A stretch of DNA of 8,710 bases, taken from NCBI GenBank assembly GCA_021794255.1, contig JAJYRF010000060.1, forward strand, positions 1 through 8,710, written 5' to 3'. Under the pieces are notes generated by a model, which made no database searches, had not been told where the DNA came from, and saw only the letters and a list, made by a program, of their open reading frames with translations. Position 1 is the first letter of the stretch. Each line of letters begins with the position of its first letter. Shown piece by piece: positions 1 through 4,801 of this stretch. The stretch comes from a bacterium. Lineage in GTDB: Bacteria > SZUA-79 > Acidulodesulfobacterales > Acidulodesulfobacteraceae. The position numbers were made by a program, and so were the translations under genes.

Positions 1-136
1 GGGTACCCCTCTTGATGTTCCATAAAAAGATATAAAAGATTATAACTATGTAGAATAATAAAAAGGAAATAAAAAGAGGAAGTAGATAGATAAAAAAATT
101 GTCTTGACAAATGGGAGCAGTATAATTTTCCGACAT
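1..136 (-). CDS. Membrane protein, N-terminal part (runs off the window)
   Basis: An uninterrupted reading frame of 45 codons begins with ATG at 136 and leaves the window at position 1, so only the N-terminus is visible. The start is supported by a strong Shine-Dalgarno (GAGGAG, 149 to 144) seven bases upstream. The first 13 residues (MSENYTAPICQDN) are polar and contain one cysteine. They are followed by a long hydrophobic segment rich in Phe, Leu and Ile (about residues 14-39), then WNIKRGT. This fits one membrane span with the positive residues after it, so the N-terminus is probably outside and the rest cytoplasmic. It lies 130 bases downstream of tRNA-Lys on the same strand and may share its transcript. 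The family is not recognisable from 45 residues; small membrane subunits, transporters and sensor proteins all remain possible. Confidence 0.7.
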   Translation of the reverse strand, partial: MSENYTAPICQDNFFIYLLPLFISFLLFYIVIIFYIFLWNIKRGT

Positions 137-194
137 TTTTTCTCTCCTCAAATATGGGACGATTTTGGGACAAAATTTTACCAAATCTGACCTT

Positions 195-225
195 ATTTTA
201 CCATTTTAAAGGATATGCCTGTCAA
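195..225 (-). promoter_or_regulatory. Possible promoter for the left-edge membrane gene
   Basis: On the minus strand a perfect -35 box TTGACA (225 to 220) precedes TAAAAT (200 to 195), which carries a TG extension. The spacer is 19 bases, longer than the preferred 17, so this is only a candidate. It would start transcription about 50 bases before the ATG at 136. The 9-mer ATTTTACCA occurs at 175-183 and 195-203 (plus-strand reading), 20 bases apart. Two copies about two helical turns apart next to a promoter could bind a regulator, but that is inference. Confidence 0.3.
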
Positions 226-266
226 GAGGAATGTTGCAAGAATGCCTTATTTACTGCGGTTTTGAG

Positions 267-342
267 TGGTGAGCCGCGCGGGGGTCGAACCCACGACCAC
301 CTGATTAAAAGTCAGGTGCTCTACCAGCTGAGCTAGCGGCTC
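267..342 (-). tRNA. tRNA-Lys (anticodon UUU)
   Basis: Read on the minus strand, the full cloverleaf is present. It has a 7-bp acceptor stem GAGCCGC/GCGGCTC, a D-arm GCTC/GAGC, an anticodon arm CCTGA/TCAGG with loop CTTTTAA (anticodon TTT), a five-base variable loop, and a T-arm GTGGG/CCCGC (one G-U pair) with loop TTCGACC. A discriminator A and encoded CCA follow (270 to 267). The length is 76 bases including CCA. The gene is clearly GC-richer than the DNA around it, as expected for a structural RNA. An open frame across it on the plus strand is a shadow of the tRNA. Confidence 0.97.
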
Positions 343-360
343 TTGATAGCAAGATTTTAA

Positions 361-389
361 ATGATAATATAAATAAACTAAAAAGTCAA
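361..389 (-). promoter_or_regulatory. Promoter of tRNA-Lys
   Basis: On the minus strand TTGACT (389 to 384) and TATCAT (366 to 361) are separated by exactly 17 bases. The -10 box ends 18 bases before the first base of the tRNA, so transcription would begin only a few bases upstream of the mature 5' end. This matches a sigma-70 type tRNA promoter. A second TTGACA lies upstream at 413-408 without a matching -10. Confidence 0.75.
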
Positions 390-639
390 GATGTTTTATT
401 TTTTTTGTGTCAAGGCAAAATGAAAATATCCTCTTTTTACCAATTAAGAAATGACATGTTGTTTATATCTTTTTTGGAGTCTTATATTTAATTTATAAAT
501 ATCATTAAATATATTGTATTAAAAAATATTTTTATAATTAAACTTAATTATAAAAATTATAAATTATAAATTATAAGACTTATAAGAAATTAAAAAATGA
601 AGTGCTATAATTTTTTTTATTTTAATCATAATTTAAATA
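390..639. other. AT-rich spacer upstream of tRNA-Lys
   Basis: Apart from the tRNA promoter just to the left, I see no gene here. The stretch is almost entirely A and T. It contains a short tandem repeat of ATTATAA (three copies, period 7, near 566-590) and no open frame with a start, ribosome site or protein-like composition. It lies downstream of the 37-codon gene, but no GC-containing hairpin followed by a T-run marks a terminator. Confidence 0.5.
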
Positions 640-753
640 TTAAAATATAGTATAATTTAATCCTGATGCGGCAAAAATGCCTAAAGCCACTATAGCAATC
701 ACGCTTACTATAACAATCGCCCATGTTATTTTTGCAGCCTGTTTCTCATCCAT
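640..753 (-). CDS. Small single-span membrane protein (37 residues)
   Basis: This minus-strand gene begins at ATG 753 with a good ribosome site (AAAAAAGGGG, the Gs at 763-760) six bases upstream, and ends with TAA at 640. The product has a charged start (MDEKQAAKI), one hydrophobic helix of about 20 residues (about 10-29, mostly Val, Ile and Ala), and a short tail GLNYTIF. The positive charges before the helix suggest a cytoplasmic N-terminus. Its third codon positions include G and C, unlike the AT-only spacer, which with the ribosome site supports a real gene. It lies 255 bases past the stop of the oxidoreductase gene on the same strand. The size and layout are those of small subunits or assembly peptides of membrane complexes, but no family is recognised. 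A similar hydrophobic-plus-KYTL tail can be read at 8113-8205. Confidence 0.72.
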   Translation of the reverse strand: MDEKQAAKITWAIVIVSVIAIVALGIFAASGLNYTIF

Positions 754-810
754 AATAAACCCCTTTTTTAAATATATAAGTTAAAAAATAATCTTTAAAA
801 TATTTTACTA

Positions 811-826
811 TATAATATATATTATA
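811..826. repeat. 16-bp AT palindrome
   Basis: TATAATATATATTATA is its own reverse complement and contains TATAAT on both strands. It lies 58 bases upstream of the 37-codon gene and could hold that gene's -10 box, but no convincing -35 sits 17 bases away. A related oddity is a degenerate 9-bp tandem repeat at 935-961 (CAATACATT, TAATACATT, CAATGCATC). Confidence 0.35.
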
Positions 827-1008
827 TTTCTTTTACTTATTTGCTTATTCTTGTTTATTTTATATTGTTATTAATAATTTAATAATACATTTTATATAAA
901 TTTACGCGTACTAACTTTAATATTTTTAAAAAATCAATACATTTAATACATTCAATGCATCAAGCAAACATATAAACCATATGTATAAGCATAATTATGC
1001 AATAAATT

Positions 1009-2265
1009 TTATAATTTCTCAAGATATTTATAAACATTAATCGCAGCCATCTTTCCGCTCAAAGCCGAACGGGGCACAGATGATCCGCCTAAAATTGCGT
1101 CCCCTGCAGCAAAAATTCCTTCTATGGAAGTCATGTAGTTATCGTTATTTATATTAATTAAACCTCTTGCGTCTCCACATATCATTTTATTTTTTTTACA
1201 AAATTCATTATAAATTTTTGGCGAATTTACAAACAATATTTCATCGGCATCAAGTTCGTAAACGTCATCATAATCGGGACTAAAACCGTAATATGACGTG
1301 CTGCCTATTCTGTTTAGATGAAGTTTTATAATTTTATTTGATTTAATATCTAAAGAATCCATAATATAATTATCGGATTCAAACATAAAAAATTTAATTC
1401 CTATATTAAAATCTTTAATAATCTGTTTATCCCAAGTCGGAACATTTTCAAAATCTTTAGGAAATACTAAATAAACATTTTCGGCACCCATTTTTTTTAA
1501 TCTTATTGCAAGACCAATCCCTAAATTTCCATATCCTATAATAGCAATTGTCTTATTTTTTATTGAATTAAAATTTTTATTGTTTATAAATGCATCTGTT
1601 GGATTATCACTAATTTCAGCGAAACTTTCATTTCCGGAATAGGTCATTAAATCTTTATCTGTATAAACGCCGATGGCAACAATCACTGCAGAATATTTTT
1701 CTTTAAGCAATTTTATTTCCAATATTCTTTTTTCAGTTAAATAATTAATATTAGAAGGTGATTTTGACCTAATTTCTTTATCTATAATTTTTTCATGCAT
1801 ATTAGGTATCGGCAGTGAATTTCTAGAAAGTCCCCCGAGCCATTTTTTAGACTCATAAACATCTACGGCAACCCCCCATTTACCCAGCAAAAATGATGCA
1901 GACAATCCTGCCGGTCCCGACCCTATAATGGCCACTTTATGTTTTGACTCTTGATGCTTCAATTCATTAAAATATCCTGATTTAAATAAAGTTTCGCATA
2001 ATCCGTGCATAACCTTAGATGATCTTGCATCTGAATTATTTATAGAACCTGAATTATTGTTATTAGCTATATTAAACATTGATAACGCATAATCTAAATT
2101 ACCCTTGTAATCAAAATTTATATTAAAATTGACTGCGGCTTTTTCTCTGAAGGAACTTAAAGGACATACTGCAGAACAAATTGAATTAGAATCGTCGAGG
2201 CATCTCGAAAATTTTGATACCATATTTAAAACAAACATTGAACGGACAGAATTATTTAATTGCAT
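1009..2265 (-). CDS. FAD/NAD(P)-dependent oxidoreductase, GltD-like
   Basis: This 418-residue cytoplasmic flavoprotein resembles the small subunit of glutamate synthase and related NAD(P)H:acceptor oxidoreductases. An N-terminal region (about 1-105) keeps a partial iron-sulfur signature: Cys22, Cys30, Cys34 followed by Pro, then one isolated Cys90. An FAD-binding fold begins at about 110 with GSGPAG (115-120) and the ribose-binding Glu138. A second nucleotide-binding fold has IIGYGNLG (242-249). The C-terminal FAD motif FAAGD (385-389) is followed by GGSSVP. The usual GltD-type N-domain has two four-Cys sets, so here cluster binding looks partly or wholly lost. The frame is open from GTG 2277, but GAGG (2276-2273) sits seven bases before ATG 2265, which I take as the start. 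The 37-codon gene follows downstream. Substrate and partner are unknown; an electron-carrier or polysulfide reductase role is possible but not shown. Confidence 0.85.
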   Translation of the reverse strand: MQLNNSVRSMFVLNMVSKFSRCLDDSNSICSAVCPLSSFREKAAVNFNINFDYKGNLDYALSMFNIANNNNSGSINNSDARSSKVMHGLCETLFKSGYFNELKHQESKHKVAIIGSGPAGLSASFLLGKWGVAVDVYESKKWLGGLSRNSLPIPNMHEKIIDKEIRSKSPSNINYLTEKRILEIKLLKEKYSAVIVAIGVYTDKDLMTYSGNESFAEISDNPTDAFINNKNFNSIKNKTIAIIGYGNLGIGLAIRLKKMGAENVYLVFPKDFENVPTWDKQIIKDFNIGIKFFMFESDNYIMDSLDIKSNKIIKLHLNRIGSTSYYGFSPDYDDVYELDADEILFVNSPKIYNEFCKKNKMICGDARGLININNDNYMTSIEGIFAAGDAILGGSSVPRSALSGKMAAINVYKYLEKL

Positions 2266-2272
2266 ATGCATC

Positions 2273-2276
2273 CTCA
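2273..2276 (-). promoter_or_regulatory. Ribosome binding site that sets the oxidoreductase start
   Basis: GAGG lies seven bases before the ATG at 2265. The other in-frame candidates are GTG 2277 (which overlaps this site) and ATG 2271 (one base away), and neither has usable spacing. The protein therefore probably begins MQLNNS, four residues shorter than the longest frame. Confidence 0.65.
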
Positions 2277-2419
2277 CATTTATATAATATAATAATATAT
2301 ATATTATTTAAATAGAATCATTATAAATTGTAATAAAATAAATTTATTAAATTATTCTTTAATATTTATAATATTTATATTTTTTTATTATTTCTTTTTA
2401 TTATTTTTAATATGTAAAT

Positions 2420-2448
2420 ATTTTATTTTCAATCAACAAATAAGTCAA
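2420..2448 (-). promoter_or_regulatory. Promoter of the oxidoreductase gene
   Basis: On the minus strand TTGACT (2448-2443) and TAAAAT (2425-2420) are exactly 17 bases apart, a good sigma-70 type pair. Transcription would begin near 2413, leaving an AT-only leader of about 150 bases. I see no riboswitch-like conserved stretch or stable hairpin in that leader. Confidence 0.5.
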
Positions 2449-2512
2449 GATAAAATATGTTTTTATTTTAATTTTTTAATTTTATTATTATAAAAATAAT
2501 ATTTGCTGGCAT

Positions 2513-2526
2513 CGCTAAACATAGCG
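2513..2526. repeat. Short hairpin CGCTA-AACA-TAGCG
   Basis: A five-base-pair stem with a four-base loop sits in one of the few GC-containing patches of the spacer between the oxidoreductase and rubredoxin-like genes. No T-run follows on either strand, so it is not a standard terminator. The patch contains no open frame with a start and ribosome site. It may be a remnant of lost coding DNA. Confidence 0.25.
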
Positions 2527-2574
2527 TAGTAATTTATCAATTATATAAATAATTATATATTGTATATAAATATA

Positions 2575-2628
2575 TGTAATAATAAAAACCATAAATTTCT
2601 TAAGAAATTTATGGTTTTTATTATTACA
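2575..2628. terminator. 54-bp perfect palindrome, probable bidirectional terminator
   Basis: Two 27-base arms are exact reverse complements with no intervening base; the centre is CTT|AAG between 2601 and 2602. As RNA, either strand folds into a long stem closed at the tip by TTAA. The inner stem CCATAAATTTC is flanked by AAAAA on one side and TTTTTATTATT on the other, which is the form of a two-way Rho-independent terminator in AT-rich genomes. It would stop transcripts leaving the rubredoxin-like gene before they reach the oxidoreductase promoter. The absence of a loop and the exactness of the arms are unusual. Confidence 0.6.
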
Positions 2629-2680
2629 AGAAAAAATTTAATATAAATTTAAATATTAATATTGATTATTAAAGTATTAG

Positions 2681-2944
2681 TATAAAGTATATTAAATTTA
2701 TCAATAATTAAAAATTAAATTAAATATACATATATATACTTTGGTTTATTTTAAATTTATCAATTTAGTATAAAGTATATTAAATTTATCAATAATTAAA
2801 AATTAAATTAAATATACATATATATACTTTGGTTTATTTTAAATTTATCAATTTAGTATAAAGTATATTAAATTTATCAATAATTAAAAATTAAATTAAA
2901 TATACATATATATACTTTGGTTTATTTTAAATTTATCAATTTAG
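2681..2944. repeat. 88-bp tandem repeat, three exact copies
   Basis: The unit starting TATAAAGTATATT and ending ATCAATTTAG occurs at 2681-2768, 2769-2856 and 2857-2944 with no difference that I can find. Each unit is nearly all A and T and holds an inverted pair AAAGTATAT/ATATACTTT enclosing about 50 bases, as well as two direct copies of TTAAATTTATCAAT. The period is not a multiple of three and both strands are full of stops, so it is not coding. It lies between the terminator palindrome and the end of the rubredoxin-like gene. Perfect identity suggests recent amplification or ongoing homogenisation. A role as a protein-binding array is possible but unproven. Confidence 0.9.
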
Positions 2945-2982
2945 TTAGACATTAAAATTAGATATTGAATGTTGATGTCTAA
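2945..2982. repeat. Inverted repeat after the rubredoxin-like gene
   Basis: TTAGACAT (2945-2952) and ATGTCTAA (2975-2982) are exact complements separated by 22 bases. The pair directly abuts the last 88-bp repeat copy and lies about 40 bases past the stop of the rubredoxin-like gene. No T-run follows on the minus strand, so it is a weak terminator candidate at best. Confidence 0.35.
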
Positions 2983-3020
2983 ATATAAAAAATAGAATAT
3001 AAAAAATTTTAATACTTAAA

Positions 3021-3353
3021 TTAACCCCATTTTTGTTTATTTATATGAGATACTATCTCAGCTTTTGACATTTGCCTCAATTCAAAAGCTGATTTTTTAG
3101 CTTTTTGGAATATAGTCACGCAATTTGGATCAAGATTATCTGTTATACCTTCTTCTGAAATTACAATAATCTTTGTTAGCAAATGCGTCAAATCCATATG
3201 TAATTGATTGGTCTTTCTCGAACGAATAATAATCTGCTCAACATCTGGAGCAATTTTTTCAAATTTTTCTTTAGGTGCCCCGCATTTAGGACAAACATCG
3301 GGAGCTGAATCGCCATCATGAATATACCCGCACATAGAACATTTCCACAACAT
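3021..3353 (-). CDS. Rubredoxin-like metal-binding protein with helical C-terminal domain
   Basis: The 110-residue product begins with a rubredoxin/rubrerythrin-type knuckle fold. Cys5-x2-Cys8-Gly-Tyr and Cys21-Pro-x-Cys24-Gly-Ala-Pro would bind one iron (or zinc), and KEKF follows as in the rubredoxin-like domain of rubrerythrins. The 12 residues between the two Cys pairs match that short type rather than classical rubredoxin. Residues about 37-110 are predicted mostly helical, contain a single further Cys78, and have no di-iron ExxH motif, so this is not a rubrerythrin. A GGAGG ribosome site (3365-3361) sits seven bases before the ATG, so the start is secure. It probably acts as a soluble electron carrier or metal-bound adaptor in anaerobic redox or oxidative-stress chemistry; the partner is unknown. 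It is divergent from the thiamine genes. Confidence 0.85.
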   Translation of the reverse strand: MLWKCSMCGYIHDGDSAPDVCPKCGAPKEKFEKIAPDVEQIIIRSRKTNQLHMDLTHLLTKIIVISEEGITDNLDPNCVTIFQKAKKSAFELRQMSKAEIVSHINKQKWG

Positions 3354-3390
3354 AATAATACCTCCGTAATTTAATTTTAACTTAACAAAA

Positions 3391-3396
3391 ATTATA
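3391..3396 (-). promoter_or_regulatory. Possible -10 box of the rubredoxin-like gene
   Basis: A perfect TATAAT on the minus strand lies 38 bases upstream of the ATG at 3353, a normal distance for a short leader. No good -35 is found 16-18 bases upstream. In DNA this AT-rich, an isolated -10 match is weak evidence. Confidence 0.3.
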
Positions 3397-3403
3397 GTTA
3401 TAT

Positions 3404-3514
3404 TTATTTAAAAGTTTTTATATTTTTATCATTAATATTTTTATCATTAATATTTTTATCATTAATATTTTTATTATTAATTGTATTTTTATTCTTTTCT
3501 AATGTTAACAGCAT
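3404..3514 (-). CDS. Hypothetical short reading frame with NINDK repeats
   Basis: A 36-codon frame from ATG 3514 to TAA 3404 ends 50 bases before the rubredoxin-like gene on the same strand. It begins MLLTLEKNKNTINN and continues with three copies of NINDK plus a partial fourth, encoded by the 15-bp DNA repeat. The frame stays open for about 15 further codons upstream of the ATG and reads LELNNFCD just before it, which looks like the end of a larger protein. No ribosome site precedes the ATG. It may be the surviving C-terminus of a lost gene or a non-coding repeat that happens to be open. The Asn/Lys composition is what AT-rich DNA gives by default, so confidence is low. Confidence 0.22.
   Translation of the reverse strand: MLLTLEKNKNTINNKNINDKNINDKNINDKNIKTFK
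3421..3480. repeat. 15-bp tandem repeat, four copies
   Basis: The unit TATTTTTATCATTAA is repeated exactly three times and once more with a single C-to-T change, filling 60 bases. A partial further copy follows. The period is a multiple of three, and the minus strand reads through it as NINDK. It lies in the divergent spacer between the rubredoxin-like gene and the thiamine genes. Confidence 0.9.
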
Positions 3515-3609
3515 ATCACAAAAATTATTTAATTCAAGTCTTAATATAATAATAATTATTAATCAATATAATTTATTTATTATATAAATTGTATAATAAA
3601 CAGTTTTAA

Positions 3610-3638
3610 TTGACAAGCTTTATTTTTAGAAATATAAT
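3610..3638 (+). promoter_or_regulatory. Perfect consensus promoter upstream of the thiamine genes
   Basis: TTGACA (3610-3615) and TATAAT (3633-3638) are exact sigma-70 consensus hexamers with an ideal 17-base spacer. Transcription would begin near 3645, giving a leader of about 200 bases before the ThiE/TenI gene. I looked in the leader for the TPP-riboswitch hallmarks CTGAGA and the GGATAATGCCAG-like core and found neither. It contains a TATAAAAA-type repeat near 3722-3747 and no stable GC-containing hairpin. A perfect promoter would be strong unless repressed, so a repressor site overlapping it is possible. Confidence 0.7.
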
Positions 3639-3845
3639 AATTATATTCTTTTGATACTATAACTATCTTAACTAATTGATTTTGATTTCAAATAATATAT
3701 TAAATATATTGAATGCTACATATATAAAAATATAAAAATATAAAAATAAATAATAAATATATTAAATATATAAATACTATATATGCTGCATTATTAATTA
3801 ATGTAAAAATATAATCTCATAAATAAATCCCGTCAGAATTACAAT

Positions 3846-4475
3846 ATGCAATCTCCTATATCATTTAATATATATCTTATCGGGGATAAAAAATTTTTTT
3901 CTTCCGAATATGAATATCTTGATACGTTAAAGACATGTTTTGATAACGGCATAAAAGCTTTTCAGCTGAGACAAAAAGATTTAACGGTTAGACAAATTAT
4001 AAATCTTGGAGAAAAGATAAAAAAAATTATTGAACAATATAAAGATATTTATTTTTTTGTAAATGACAGAATAGATATTGCACTTGCACTCGGAGCCAAT
4101 GGAATACACTTAAATAAAAATAGCATTCCGATAAAAGCGATAAAAGAAAAATATAGAGAAATAATAACATTTTATTCATCACATTCATATGAAGAAGCGT
4201 TAGATGCTGAAAAAAACGGGGCAGACGCTATAACATTTAGCCCTATTTTTAAAACTAAAAATCAGGATTTTGAGCAAGGTTTAGAACCTCTAAAAAAAAT
4301 AATTAACAATACAAAAATACCTGTATTTGCATTAGGCGGAATAAATAATAGCAATATACAGACAATTAGAAACACGGGAACAAAATATGTAGCAATTCAA
4401 TCAGGGATTCTTAAACAAAAAAATATAGATATTAAAGAAAATATAAAAATTATTAACAATATATTAAAATATTAA
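3846..4475 (+). CDS. thiE: Thiamine phosphate synthase / TenI family protein
   Basis: The 209-residue product is a cytoplasmic TIM-barrel protein of the ThiE/TenI family. ThiE joins HMP-PP and thiazole phosphate to make thiamine phosphate; TenI isomerises the thiazole. Matching motifs are QLRQKD (40-45), VNDRIDIA (72-79), GIHL (86-89), SSHSYEEA (111-118), FSPIFKTK (131-138), ALGGI (162-166) and AIQSGI (184-189). ThiE normally has HLGQxD after the third motif, with the Asp binding Mg2+; here the sequence is HLNKNS. Together with the SGI ending, this resembles TenI somewhat. Arg42, Lys44, Asn73, Asp74 and Thr137 are kept, so ThiE activity is not excluded. The length is normal. The ATG has no clear ribosome site. 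thiC follows 326 bases later on the same strand. Confidence 0.85.
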   Translation: MQSPISFNIYLIGDKKFFSSEYEYLDTLKTCFDNGIKAFQLRQKDLTVRQIINLGEKIKKIIEQYKDIYFFVNDRIDIALALGANGIHLNKNSIPIKAIKEKYREIITFYSSHSYEEALDAEKNGADAITFSPIFKTKNQDFEQGLEPLKKIINNTKIPVFALGGINNSNIQTIRNTGTKYVAIQSGILKQKNIDIKENIKIINNILKY

Positions 4476-4522
4476 TTAAAAAATCATTTTAAAAAACTAT
4501 TATATATTGTATACTTATATTA

Positions 4523-4531
4523 TGGTATACT
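4523..4531 (+). promoter_or_regulatory. Possible extended -10 promoter for thiC
   Basis: TGGTATACT fits the extended -10 form TGnTATAAT with one mismatch. The nearest -35-like hexamer, TTGTAT (4507-4512), is only 13 bases upstream, too close. If used, it would leave a leader of about 265 bases before thiC. Confidence 0.25.
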
Positions 4532-4788
4532 GTAATACAGCTTTTTATGTTATATATAATATAAAATAATTATAACATTAATTCTGCAATAGCAAATTTT
4601 AATTCATTTAATATAATTATATTAAATGTTATAAAATATTTAATATATAAATTTATAATAATAAATATTATGTTGCTGTTGATAATACAGTGATATAAAT
4701 ATTACACTTATACTACATTTATACTACACTTAATAAGCGCTTCTGTTTTTGTCTGTAAAATTAAAATGCTATTGCCATTAATAATAAA

Positions 4789-4795
4789 AGAGGGG
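4789..4795 (+). promoter_or_regulatory. Ribosome binding site that sets the thiC start
   Basis: AGAGGGG lies six bases before the ATG at 4802. The frame is also open from ATG 4766, but that codon has no ribosome site and would add 12 residues (MLLPLIIKEGKN) unlike any ThiC N-terminus I know. The start at 4802 is preferred. Confidence 0.8.
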
Positions 4796-4801
4796 AAAAA
4801 T

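Larger units (their letters stand above)
4476..4801. other. Spacer between the ThiE/TenI gene and thiC
   Basis: No gene is visible here on either strand. It contains an extended -10-like element TGGTATACT (4523-4531), a pair of GTATAC palindromes 16 bases apart (4509-4514, 4525-4530), and a 12-base-period repeat of TTATACTAC just before thiC (around 4708-4730). I find no TPP-riboswitch core and no hairpin plus T-run terminator. The spacer is long for an operon, so thiC may have its own promoter. Confidence 0.45.

Noticed and set aside
92..112. TTGTC-AA-GACAA hairpin followed by T-run on the minus strand, as a tRNA terminator
   Set aside because: It has a two-base loop and short stem, and lies inside the membrane-protein coding frame.
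104..126. TTGACA and TATAAT on the plus strand near the left edge
   Set aside because: The two perfect hexamers are only 11 bases apart, too close for a sigma-70 promoter, and they lie inside the minus-strand coding frame.
154..336. Plus-strand reading frame across the tRNA
   Set aside because: Most of its second half is the reverse complement of tRNA-Lys, and it has no ribosome site.
2502..2549. Short plus-strand frame reading FAGIAKHSVV
   Set aside because: It has no start codon or ribosome site, and only about 15 codons are of normal composition.
2681..2944. CRISPR array
   Set aside because: The 88-bp units are directly adjacent with no unique spacers and no cas genes nearby.
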